A stretch of DNA of 40,955 bases from Polyangium sp. 15x6 (GTDB lineage: Bacteria > Myxococcota_A > Polyangia > Polyangiales > Polyangiaceae), in NCBI RefSeq assembly GCF_029960785.1, contig NZ_JASBQE010000105.1, positions 1 through 40,955 of the forward strand, given 5' to 3'. This document shows, piece by piece, positions 34,521 to 40,955 of this stretch. Position numbers and translations under genes: made by a program. The notes under the pieces were generated by a model. It was not told the origin of the DNA and did no database searches. It was given only the letters and a program-made list of their open reading frames with translations. Every line of letters begins with the position of its first letter. Within the stretch, counting starts at the first letter, position 1.

Positions 34521-37019
34521 TCAGCGATTCGCGTCGGAAGACGGGCCCGCCCACGCGGCCTCGGCTTCGAGCCATCGAAGCTCCCAGGCCGAGAGACGCG
34601 CGACCTCCTCGGGATGCAAGGGCGATACGAGCAGCGCCTCGGAGGCGCCGAGGCCGATCCGTTCCGCGGCGCGTGAAGAAATCTCTTCCAGCTCGCGAGG
34701 GCCGAGCCGACCGAGGGCGCGGCGCAAGGACGGGAGCGAGGCGAGGAAGCCGTCGAAGCTGCCCGAGGTGACGTGCGCGACGAGCGCTTCGAGCAGCGAC
34801 GGCTCGTCGAGCAGCGCGCGCGGCGAGAGCGCGAGCAGGCCTTCGAGGTACGCGCCCTTCGCCTCGGGACGCCCCCGCGCCGCCTCGAAGTGCGCACCGA
34901 GCTCCGAGCCTCGTCCCTCGCCGAGGCTCACGAGCAGCCCGTCGAGGGCACCCAGCACGAGCGGCGAGGTCGCCCGCGCGATCTCCCGCGCCGCCCGCGC
35001 CTTCGCCAGCAAGAGCTCCCGCGAAGGGCCCATTCCGTCGGCCGCGAGCGTCGCTCCGCCGAGATCCGCGAGCAGCACCGGAACGTCCGCGGCGCGCGCC
35101 CCCGAGGTCTGCGCGAGCCGCGGGAGCCCGCGCGTCCCCTCCTCGTACGCCGCGAGCCCGAGCGCGTCGAGCCACGCCGCCTTCGGAAGGCCGAGCCGCG
35201 CGCGGAGCGCCCGCACCCGCCGGAGCTTTCGCGCCGCTCCGAGGAGCGAGCGCGGGTCCTCGTCCGCGCGGATCGCCGCCTCGAGGGCCGGCGCGAGCCG
35301 CAGGCAGACGTCCTCGAGCCCCATCCGCACGCCTCGCCCCACGCACGCCGCGATCTCCCCCGCGCGGCCTTCGCCTTCCCGCGCCGCGCGCACGAGCAGC
35401 CGCGCCGACGCCTCCTCCACGCTCGCCCCCTCCGCCGCGAGCTCCAGGAGCCGCGCGTCCACCTCCGGCGCGTACGCCACGGTCCAGCGCTCCGTCGCCG
35501 CCCCGAACTCCGTCGCCGCTTGGGGCTTCGGGTCGCCTTCGGCGCCCTTCGCCCCAAACCCCTCCACGTCGCCCACCCCGACCTGCGTCGCGAACCCGAG
35601 CCCGAGCCACGCCGTGCGATGCAAGAACGACGAGCACCGCCGCGCCTTCTTCGACGCCGCGAGCGAGAGCTCGATCGCGCGCGGCGGCCCTCCGGAAGGC
35701 GCGAGCCCGAGCGCCTCGGCCGTCTCCCGGAAATCTCGCAGGATCGGGCTCGGGCCCGCCGTCGGCCCGAGCTTGCCCACCCGGCTGCCGCGCAGCGCCT
35801 CGCCGAGCGCCGCGACGACCCGCCGCCCCGAGACGCGCAGCTCGCCTTTCACGAAGCAGCTCGTCGCGGCCTCGATCACCTCGGCCCGCCCGAGCTTCGG
35901 CCGCCCCCGGATCGACGCGAGCTCCCGCGCGAACGCGAGCGCCGCGATCGCGTCCGCCGGCCCGAGCGCGTCGCCCTCGGCCCGCGCACGCCGGATCGTC
36001 TCGAGCAGCACCCGCTCCGCCGCGCGCGCGAACGGATCCGCCTCGGCCCGCGCCTCCCACACGTGCTGGTAAAACGCCGGCCCGCTCATCCCCGGCGCAT
36101 ACCCGAGCAGCGCGTCGAGCCTCGGGAACGTGTACGGCACGAGCCGCACCTCCGCTTCCGCGTCGTCCTTCGGCGCGCGCTGGAGCGCGGGCAGCATCTC
36201 CCGCGCGCCGCCGAGCGCGACCACGTGCAGCGCCCCGGCGACGACGAGCGCGCGTTTCCTCTTCTGCGCTGCGGCCTCCGCGATCTTCGCCGCCATGAAC
36301 CGCTCGCGCGAGAACGTCCCGTCCGCTTCGAGCTCGTCCTGCCCGAACGTCCGCCGCGTCGCGAGCGCGTACGCGCCCACCGCGAGCGCCCAGCCCTCGG
36401 GGCTCTCGTCCCAGCCTCCTTGCTCGAACAGCGCCTCCCACAGCTCGTCGAAATCTCGCGCGCCCGCCCGCGCGCAGAGCGCCGCCGTGAACCGGCTCCG
36501 CCCGAAGAGCCCGCCCGCGTCCTGCCCGAGCCGCTCGCCGAGCGCGTGCTCCGCCGAGGGGAGGTCGTCCTCGCCGAGATCCGCCTCGTCCTCGGGCAGC
36601 GGCGAAAACCGGTCGATGAAGCGCACCTCGGCGCCGCTCGCCTTCGCGTACCGCAGCGCCACGAGCTCGGGCGAGTAGTCGCAGAACGGGTAATACGCCC
36701 GGGATCGTGGCGCCTCCGCGGCGCGGCTCCCGTCCCGCCGCGCCACGAAGCGCGGGCGCTTGTCTTCGGTGATCGCGCAGATCGCGAACGGCGTGCGGCT
36801 CTCCGGATCGAGGAGCGCTTCGAGGTGCTCCTCGAACCGCGCGGGCAGCTCGACGAGGATCACGTCGGGCGCGAAGGCCGGCAGGAACGCTTCGAGCTTC
36901 GCCGCGCACGTCGGGCTCTGGTGCCGCACGGGGAAGAAGGCGAGCGCGCTCGACAGGCCGAGCCGCTTCGCGACCTCGGCGCGCGTCTCCTCCGGCGCTC
37001 CGAGGTCTCCGAGGTTCAT
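34521..37019 (-). CDS. DUF5682 family protein (YehM-like)
   Basis: This is an 832-aa cytoplasmic protein. The N-terminus carries the family mark, FFPVRHQSPTCAAKLEAFL then APDVILVELPARFEEHLEAL, and later KRALVVAGALHVVAL. The C-terminal two-thirds is Ala/Leu/Arg-rich and helical. The biochemical role of DUF5682 is unknown; in the genomes I recall it sits between MoxR and VWA genes (E. coli yehM). ATG 37019 overlaps the MoxR stop (ATGA); an open frame to 37646 is MoxR shadow. It is the second gene of block 1 of the split system, while its VWA partner lies 4.1 kb downstream on the same strand. Confidence 0.85.
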   Translation of the reverse strand: MNLGDLGAPEETRAEVAKRLGLSSALAFFPVRHQSPTCAAKLEAFLPAFAPDVILVELPARFEEHLEALLDPESRTPFAICAITEDKRPRFVARRDGSRAAEAPRSRAYYPFCDYSPELVALRYAKASGAEVRFIDRFSPLPEDEADLGEDDLPSAEHALGERLGQDAGGLFGRSRFTAALCARAGARDFDELWEALFEQGGWDESPEGWALAVGAYALATRRTFGQDELEADGTFSRERFMAAKIAEAAAQKRKRALVVAGALHVVALGGAREMLPALQRAPKDDAEAEVRLVPYTFPRLDALLGYAPGMSGPAFYQHVWEARAEADPFARAAERVLLETIRRARAEGDALGPADAIAALAFARELASIRGRPKLGRAEVIEAATSCFVKGELRVSGRRVVAALGEALRGSRVGKLGPTAGPSPILRDFRETAEALGLAPSGGPPRAIELSLAASKKARRCSSFLHRTAWLGLGFATQVGVGDVEGFGAKGAEGDPKPQAATEFGAATERWTVAYAPEVDARLLELAAEGASVEEASARLLVRAAREGEGRAGEIAACVGRGVRMGLEDVCLRLAPALEAAIRADEDPRSLLGAARKLRRVRALRARLGLPKAAWLDALGLAAYEEGTRGLPRLAQTSGARAADVPVLLADLGGATLAADGMGPSRELLLAKARAAREIARATSPLVLGALDGLLVSLGEGRGSELGAHFEAARGRPEAKGAYLEGLLALSPRALLDEPSLLEALVAHVTSGSFDGFLASLPSLRRALGRLGPRELEEISSRAAERIGLGASEALLVSPLHPEEVARLSAWELRWLEAEAAWAGPSSDANR

Positions 37020-38191
37020 CGCTCGCGGCCGATCTTGCGCCACGCCTCGAGCAGCGCGCCCCACGGCCCGCCGTGCCGCGCGGCCCGATCCCGCACCACC
37101 GTCTCCACGTACCGTTCGAGCTTCGACGTGTCCTCGGCCGCGTCGAGGGTCGCCGCGCCTGCGAGGTGCGAGGCCACCTCCTCGGCGCCGAGCCTGCCCG
37201 TGCCGTAGTAATGCGCGTGCAGCGCGGCGGCGTGCAGCGTCGCGATCGCCTCGGCCGTCGAGAGCGGCGCCTCCGGTCGGTCGAGGTGCACGCCCTCGCG
37301 GCTCCGGCCCGAGCGCAGCTCCTGGAACGTCGTCACCACGAGCTCCACCGCGTCCCGCGGCACGGGCACGCTCGCCCCCGCCGCCGCGAGCTGCTTTTGC
37401 ACCTCGCGCTCGACGAGCGCCATCTCCACGAACGGATCCCGGATCGGCCGCACCGACTCGAAGTTGAAGCGCCGCCGGAGCGCCGCGCTCATCTCGTTCA
37501 CCCCGCGATCCCGCGCGTTCGCCGTGGCGATCAAGTTGAAACCCTCCCGCGCGAACAGGATCCCGTCCTCGCCTTCGAGCTCCGGCACCCGGAGCACCTT
37601 GTCGGACAGGATGCCCACGAGGCTGTCCTGCACCTCCACGGGGCAACGCGTCAGCTCCTCGAAGCGCGCGATCCGGCCCTCGCGCATCGCGGCGAACAGC
37701 GGCGACGGCACGAGCGCCTCTCGCACCGGGCCCTTTGCCAGGAGCAACGCGTAGTTCCAGGTGTACTTGATCTGATCCTCGGTCGTGGCCGCGCTGCCTT
37801 GCACCGTGAGCAGGCTCGTCCCGGTCGCGGCCGCGGCGAGGAGCTCGGACAGCATCGACTTCGCGGTCCCCGGCTCGCCGACGAGCAGGAGCGCGCGGGG
37901 CGAGGCCAGCGTCACGATCGCGCGCTCGACCAGCGCGTCGTCGCCGAAGAACTTCTGGGTCACGGCGAGCTCGCCTTCGCCGCCAGGACGGGGCAGCTTC
38001 GCCTCGCCCGAGCCCAGGATGAACGTGCGGATCATCCGGGGCGACAGCCGGAAGCCGCGCGGCTTCGGGTGCGTGTCGGCGGCGGCGAGGGCGTCGAGCT
38101 CCTCGCGGAAGAGCACCTCTGCGGCGGGACGGAGGACGGATTCGGGCACGCGGATCGCTTCTCGCCGCCCGGCGCGGTGCGGCCTTGGCAA
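37016..38191 (-). CDS. MoxR-type AAA+ ATPase (YehL-like)
   Basis: This is a 391-aa AAA+ ATPase. Walker A is GEPGTAKS (105-112). The Walker B segment reads GRIARFEEL (172-180), with Glu in place of the usual Asp, apparently normal in this subgroup. Sensor 1 is LIATANARDRG, and the arginine finger region ALRRRFNFE follows. MoxR ATPases act as chaperones that remodel or load metals into partner proteins through VWA proteins. TTG 38191 gives 391 aa; an in-frame GTG at 38149 would give 377 aa with a better purine-rich stretch (GAGAAG) upstream and a size closer to E. coli YehL, so the start is unsettled. It is translationally coupled to DUF5682. Confidence 0.9.
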   Translation of the reverse strand: MPRPHRAGRREAIRVPESVLRPAAEVLFREELDALAAADTHPKPRGFRLSPRMIRTFILGSGEAKLPRPGGEGELAVTQKFFGDDALVERAIVTLASPRALLLVGEPGTAKSMLSELLAAAATGTSLLTVQGSAATTEDQIKYTWNYALLLAKGPVREALVPSPLFAAMREGRIARFEELTRCPVEVQDSLVGILSDKVLRVPELEGEDGILFAREGFNLIATANARDRGVNEMSAALRRRFNFESVRPIRDPFVEMALVEREVQKQLAAAGASVPVPRDAVELVVTTFQELRSGRSREGVHLDRPEAPLSTAEAIATLHAAALHAHYYGTGRLGAEEVASHLAGAATLDAAEDTSKLERYVETVVRDRAARHGGPWGALLEAWRKIGRER

Positions 38192-38508
38192 GGGCTACCT
38201 GCGCGCATTCTCCGCGTCAATCCGGCCCGTCCGTGCGTCCTGCCCGCGACGCGGTGAAACCCGGTGGTCGCGTGGCCCTCGCCGCCTCCGCGCCGGATCC
38301 CGGCTGGAACTTCGCCGGAGGCTCGCTCTTCTGGAGCCGATTCGCTACCATCGTCACCGACGTGTCCCGACGAACTGCCCGGGCAAGCCTACTGCGTGAG
38401 GGCCGACCTTCGGCCCTCACGCCTTCGGCGGGGCACCTTCCTAACGAACTGCCCGGGCCGGCCTGCCGAGCGCCTGCGGGCGCCGGGCGGGGCAGGGAGA
38501 AGCCATCG
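38192..38508. other. Divergent intergenic region with hairpin and direct repeat
   Basis: This is a 317-bp non-coding region between the divergent MoxR and lipoprotein genes. It contains a strong inverted repeat (38394-38422) and a 15-bp exact direct repeat, ACGAACTGCCCGGGC, at 38370-38384 and 38444-38458, each containing the palindrome GCCCGGGC. The two copies flank the hairpin. I see no gene. This layout suits an operator or attenuator controlling the lipoprotein genes, the MoxR gene, or both. Promoter boxes are not evident. Confidence 0.6.
38394..38422. promoter_or_regulatory. 13-bp-stem hairpin upstream of lipoprotein operon
   Basis: GCGTGAGGGCCGA (38394-38406) pairs perfectly with TCGGCCCTCACGC (38410-38422) across a CCT loop, 87 nt before the lipoprotein ATG. 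No T-run follows, so it is more likely an RNA structure or protein site than an intrinsic terminator. Confidence 0.6.
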
Positions 38509-39399
38509 ATGAACCGAATGTCTTGGCTCTTGGTCGTTCCGCTCGCTCTCGTATCCGCTCTCTCCGTACCTGCGGGGTGCGTCGAGTTCGACACTTATTT
38601 CTTCGACGAATCGCTCAACGTTGGCGGCGCCGGGGGAGACGGCGGGGTGGGCGGTGGCACCGGCGGTGTGGGAGGCACGGGCGGGGTGATGGCGTGCACG
38701 ACGCAGACCGACTGCCCGAACAATGAATGCCGGATCGGCGGCATGTGCAACGCCGGGACGTGCGAATGGGCGACCGAGGTTGCGGCCGGCACGCCCGTCG
38801 GCGCCCAGGTCTATGGCGATTGCAAGCAGCAGCAGTGCGATGCGTCGGGCTCCGTCACGCTGGTCGAGGACCTTGCCGACGTATACGATTGGGGAAATCC
38901 CTGCTTCAAGGACGCTTGCTCGGCGTGGGCGAACGAGGAGTCCGATCCCACCGGGGTCTGCACGACCGACTGGAAGGTGATCGGTTTGTGCAGCGGCTTC
39001 AAATGCATCGAATGCACGAAGGACTCCGAGTGCAACGGGAAGACGTGCGCGATATCGATCGGGAAGTGCGTTCCGTCGCATTGCACGAATGGAAACCCGG
39101 ATACCGTCAGCGGCGAGACAGGGGTGGATTGTGGTGGTCCCTGCGTGCCTTGCGCGGTCGGTATGGGTTGCAAGATGCGCGACGATTGCGAAGGGGAGGG
39201 CGTATGCATAGGCCAGGTATGCCAGGCGCCGACCTGCGGCGATACGGTCCGGAACGGCGACGAGACCGGCCCGGATTGCGGCGGTACCTGCGCCGCGGAC
39301 ATGTCGAACCCGAAGAAGTGCGGCAAGAGCATCGGTTGTCACGTCCCCGAGGATTGTCAGGCCGGTTTGTCGTGCAAATCCGGCAAGTGCGAGGAATAG
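38509..39399 (+). CDS. Cys-rich Gly-linker lipoprotein 1
   Basis: This is a 296-aa predicted lipoprotein. The signal MNRMSWLLVVPLALVSALSV is followed by PAGC (Cys24). A Gly-rich spacer (about 37-58) precedes a Cys-rich body with roughly 30 cysteines. Two copies of a motif of the form ETGxDCGGxC (ETGVDCGGPC, ETGPDCGGTC) are visible, plus a CHVPEDC segment that is not a haem site. Such motifs occur in myxobacterial surface lipoproteins, often near the C-terminus. The start ATG 38509 has GGGAG 10 nt upstream; the long upstream open frame is intergenic. It is the first of three tandem paralogs. Function is unknown; a disulfide-stabilised surface adhesin or sensor is plausible. Confidence 0.82.
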   Translation: MNRMSWLLVVPLALVSALSVPAGCVEFDTYFFDESLNVGGAGGDGGVGGGTGGVGGTGGVMACTTQTDCPNNECRIGGMCNAGTCEWATEVAAGTPVGAQVYGDCKQQQCDASGSVTLVEDLADVYDWGNPCFKDACSAWANEESDPTGVCTTDWKVIGLCSGFKCIECTKDSECNGKTCAISIGKCVPSHCTNGNPDTVSGETGVDCGGPCVPCAVGMGCKMRDDCEGEGVCIGQVCQAPTCGDTVRNGDETGPDCGGTCAADMSNPKKCGKSIGCHVPEDCQAGLSCKSGKCEE

Positions 39400-39510
39400 T
39401 GAACTCGTCTTGCGTGGAGGCCCCGCCGTCCGGGAGGGCGTAGGCGTGGGGCTTCTCGCTCCCAGGTGAAGGATTGAGGACGCCGTGTTCGGCGTGGAGG
39501 AGCTTCGAAC

Positions 39511-40545
39511 ATGCAAATCGGACGAGCTTGGATTTGGCCCCTCGTGATCGCGGGGCTCTCTTCTTTCGTGGTGGCTTGCGGGACCAGCCCGAACCCGGGG
39601 AACCCGACGGGCACGGGCACGGGCGCGGGCGGCGCGGGTGGCGTCGGCGGCGGTGAGGGCGGCGTCGGCGGCGGCACGGGCGGCGCGGGCGGCGTCGGGG
39701 GAGGGACGGGCGGCGGCAGCACGGACACCTGCAAGCGCAGCGAGTGCCCCGGCGTCGACTCCCCGTGTGGCGTCCGCACCTGCGACGGGGGCGCCTGTGG
39801 AATGATCGTCCTTCTGCAGGAAGGCACGGTCCTCGAGAGCCAGACGTACGGCGACTGCAAGCGCTCCGTGTGCGACGCGAATGGCGGCATCATGGAGGTC
39901 GAGGACACGAACGACCGGTTCGACGACGGCAACCCCTGCACGCTCGACACGTGCATGAACGGGGACACGCTGCACATCAACCAGGAGGCAGGCTTCTCCT
40001 GCGGCATGAACGTCAAGTGCGACGACGCCGGCCAGTGCGTGCGCTGCAACGTCGGCGGCCCCGCCAACGAATGCCAGAACGGCACCGTCTGCGTCGCGTC
40101 GAAGAACTACAAGGACATCGAGACGCTCGAGATCGCCGTCAACAAGTGCGTGCCCACGATGTGCAAGGACGGCACGAAGAACGGCAGCGAGACCGACATC
40201 GACTGCGGGGGCACCTCCTGCGCTCCCTGTGACGTCGGCAAGGCTTGCAACGGGCCGCTCGACTGCCTCGAGGCGGTCTGCGACGCCGCCACGAAGACGT
40301 GCGCCGCGCCCACGTGCACCGACGGCTCCTTGAACGGCACCGAGACCTTCCCCGACTTCGGTGGCCCAATGTGCCCGCCGAGCAACGTCGTCGGATCCGT
40401 GTGCCACGTCCCCGAGGACTGCGCCGAAGGTGTCTGCCAGGCCGCGAAGTGCGCGGCGGCCACCTGCGCCGACGCCACCCAGAACGGCGGCGAGACCGGC
40501 GTCGACTGCGGCGGAAGCTGCGCGGCGACCTGCATCGAGCCCTGA
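39511..40545 (+). CDS. Cys-rich Gly-linker lipoprotein 2
   Basis: This is a 344-aa predicted lipoprotein, with a signal ending at VVAC (Cys23). A long Gly/Thr spacer (about 32-72, GGAGGVGGGEGGVGG...) is followed by a Cys-rich body. The repeated module reads C(K/T/A)DG/A...NG(S/T/G)ET...(D)CGG, seen as NGSETDIDCGGTSC, NGTETFPDFGG (Cys lost in this copy) and NGGETGVDCGGSC. CHVPEDCAEGVC matches CHVPEDCQAGLSC in paralog 1, confirming descent from a common ancestor. GGAGGAG lies about 9 nt before ATG 39511. It ends before a terminator-like hairpin at 40636. It is probably an outer-membrane surface protein. Confidence 0.83.
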   Translation: MQIGRAWIWPLVIAGLSSFVVACGTSPNPGNPTGTGTGAGGAGGVGGGEGGVGGGTGGAGGVGGGTGGGSTDTCKRSECPGVDSPCGVRTCDGGACGMIVLLQEGTVLESQTYGDCKRSVCDANGGIMEVEDTNDRFDDGNPCTLDTCMNGDTLHINQEAGFSCGMNVKCDDAGQCVRCNVGGPANECQNGTVCVASKNYKDIETLEIAVNKCVPTMCKDGTKNGSETDIDCGGTSCAPCDVGKACNGPLDCLEAVCDAATKTCAAPTCTDGSLNGTETFPDFGGPMCPPSNVVGSVCHVPEDCAEGVCQAAKCAAATCADATQNGGETGVDCGGSCAATCIEP

Positions 40546-40635
40546 GCCGCGCGCGAATCTCCACCCCGCGCGCCGGCCTCTTGCGCTATCGTGCAGGCGT
40601 TCACCTGTCACGGACGTAAAAGGCCCGAGTCCTCA

Positions 40636-40680
40636 CGCCCTCGCAGGCGGCCCCCCGCCGGCGAGGGCGCGCGTTCTTTT
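40636..40680 (+). terminator. Intrinsic terminator after lipoprotein 2
   Basis: CGCCCTCGC (40636-40644) pairs with GCGAGGGCG (40661-40669), with an inner GGCGG/CCGCC stem, followed by CGCGTTCTTTT. This is a GC-rich hairpin with a T-rich tail about 90 nt after the stop of lipoprotein 2. Confidence 0.65.
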
Positions 40681-40760
40681 CCGGAAGGCGCGTGCGCGGG
40701 GGCTCGGGCCTCGGCGTCGAGAGAGCCGCGGGCGACGCGGCCCGGGAGGAGAGCTTTGCC

Positions 40761-40955
40761 ATGAGAATCGAACGAGCTTGGATGATCGCTGGTATCCTCG
40801 GCGCGACGATTGCGGCGTCCGCGGTCGGCTGTGGGGATGGATCCAGCTCCAACAACCCGACGTCGAGCTCGTCGAGCGGCGGCGGGACGGCCGGCACGGG
40901 CGGCACGGGCGGCGACGGCGGCGCGGGCGGCGGCACGGGCGGCGGCGGCGGCGTG
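40761..40955 (+). CDS. Cys-rich Gly-linker lipoprotein 3 (cut by window edge)
   Basis: This is a partial gene; the first 65 codons are seen. The start MRIERAWMIAGILGATIAAS with lipobox AVGC (Cys24) is close to MQIGRAWIWPL of lipoprotein 2. A Ser then Gly/Thr-rich spacer runs to the window end. ATG 40761 has GGGAGGAGAG at about 40744-40753. By analogy with its two neighbours, a Cys-rich body should follow beyond the edge, but this is not seen. A separate terminator upstream suggests it has its own promoter. Confidence 0.78.
   Translation, partial: MRIERAWMIAGILGATIAASAVGCGDGSSSNNPTSSSSSGGGTAGTGGTGGDGGAGGGTGGGGGV

Noticed and set aside
39331-39400. CHVPEDC segments in the lipoproteins as haem sites
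   Set aside because: They lack CxxCH; the Cys belong to a disulfide-rich module repeated between paralogs.

Overview
The window is very GC-rich, with strong G/C bias at third codon positions and frequent GTG/TTG starts. Together with tandem Cys-rich lipoproteins carrying NGxET(G)xDCGG motifs, zinc-ribbon/FHA signalling proteins, multi-PAS histidine kinases and cytochrome-like lipoproteins, this points to a myxobacterium, most likely of the Polyangium/Sorangium lineage. That assignment rests on style and gene content, not on a database match. I found no rRNA or tRNA gene, insertion sequence, phage gene or CRISPR array. Genes are densely packed, often with 4-bp ATGA/GTGA/TTGA overlaps.

Layout. 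1-142: a cluster of perfect hairpins. 143-1932 (minus): a coiled-coil lipoprotein followed by a LysM protein. 2031-4839 (plus): a cytochrome-like lipoprotein overlapping ruvA, a zinc-ribbon double-FHA protein, and a Nudix-fold protein lacking its catalytic Glu pair, closed by a large hairpin and T8 run. 5109-8751 (plus): a beta-propeller/di-haem cytochrome c lipoprotein, a secreted partner protein and a glutathione S-transferase. 8748-11201 (minus): O-methyltransferase, coaX and an orphan FecCD-type permease. 11331-13620: a Ser-repeat/Cys-rich lipoprotein, a beta-barrel-like gene interrupted by an in-frame TGA, and a STAS-like protein with a 30-bp repeat tail.

13669-19334: an NAD-dependent epimerase, a protein fusing a family-2 glycosyltransferase to a PaaK/CapK-like adenylate-forming domain, and a DUF362 protein form a plus-strand operon. 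A flippase-like membrane protein faces it on the minus strand. I read this as an undescribed envelope glycan or glycolipid locus. 19375-24469 (minus) holds two PAS histidine kinases.

24478-38191 is the most interesting region. It holds the components of the MoxR AAA+ / DUF5682 / VWA / SWIM zinc-finger / DUF4132 assembly that I recall from E. coli as yehL-yehM-yehP-yehQ with yehI. The set is split into two minus-strand blocks. Block 1 is MoxR-DUF5682. Block 2 is a GT-C-type membrane glycosyltransferase, VWA, SWIM, an unrecognised 110-aa protein and DUF4132, all joined by 4-bp overlaps. Between the blocks lie a peroxiredoxin, an array of 43-bp repeats with embedded palindromes, and an opposite-strand metallophosphoesterase. 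A multi-PAS hybrid kinase starts 8 bp after DUF4132.

38509-40955 (plus): three tandem Gly-rich/Cys-rich lipoprotein paralogs, the last cut by the window edge. Upstream of them is a 317-bp divergent intergenic region with a 13-bp-stem hairpin and a 15-bp direct repeat.
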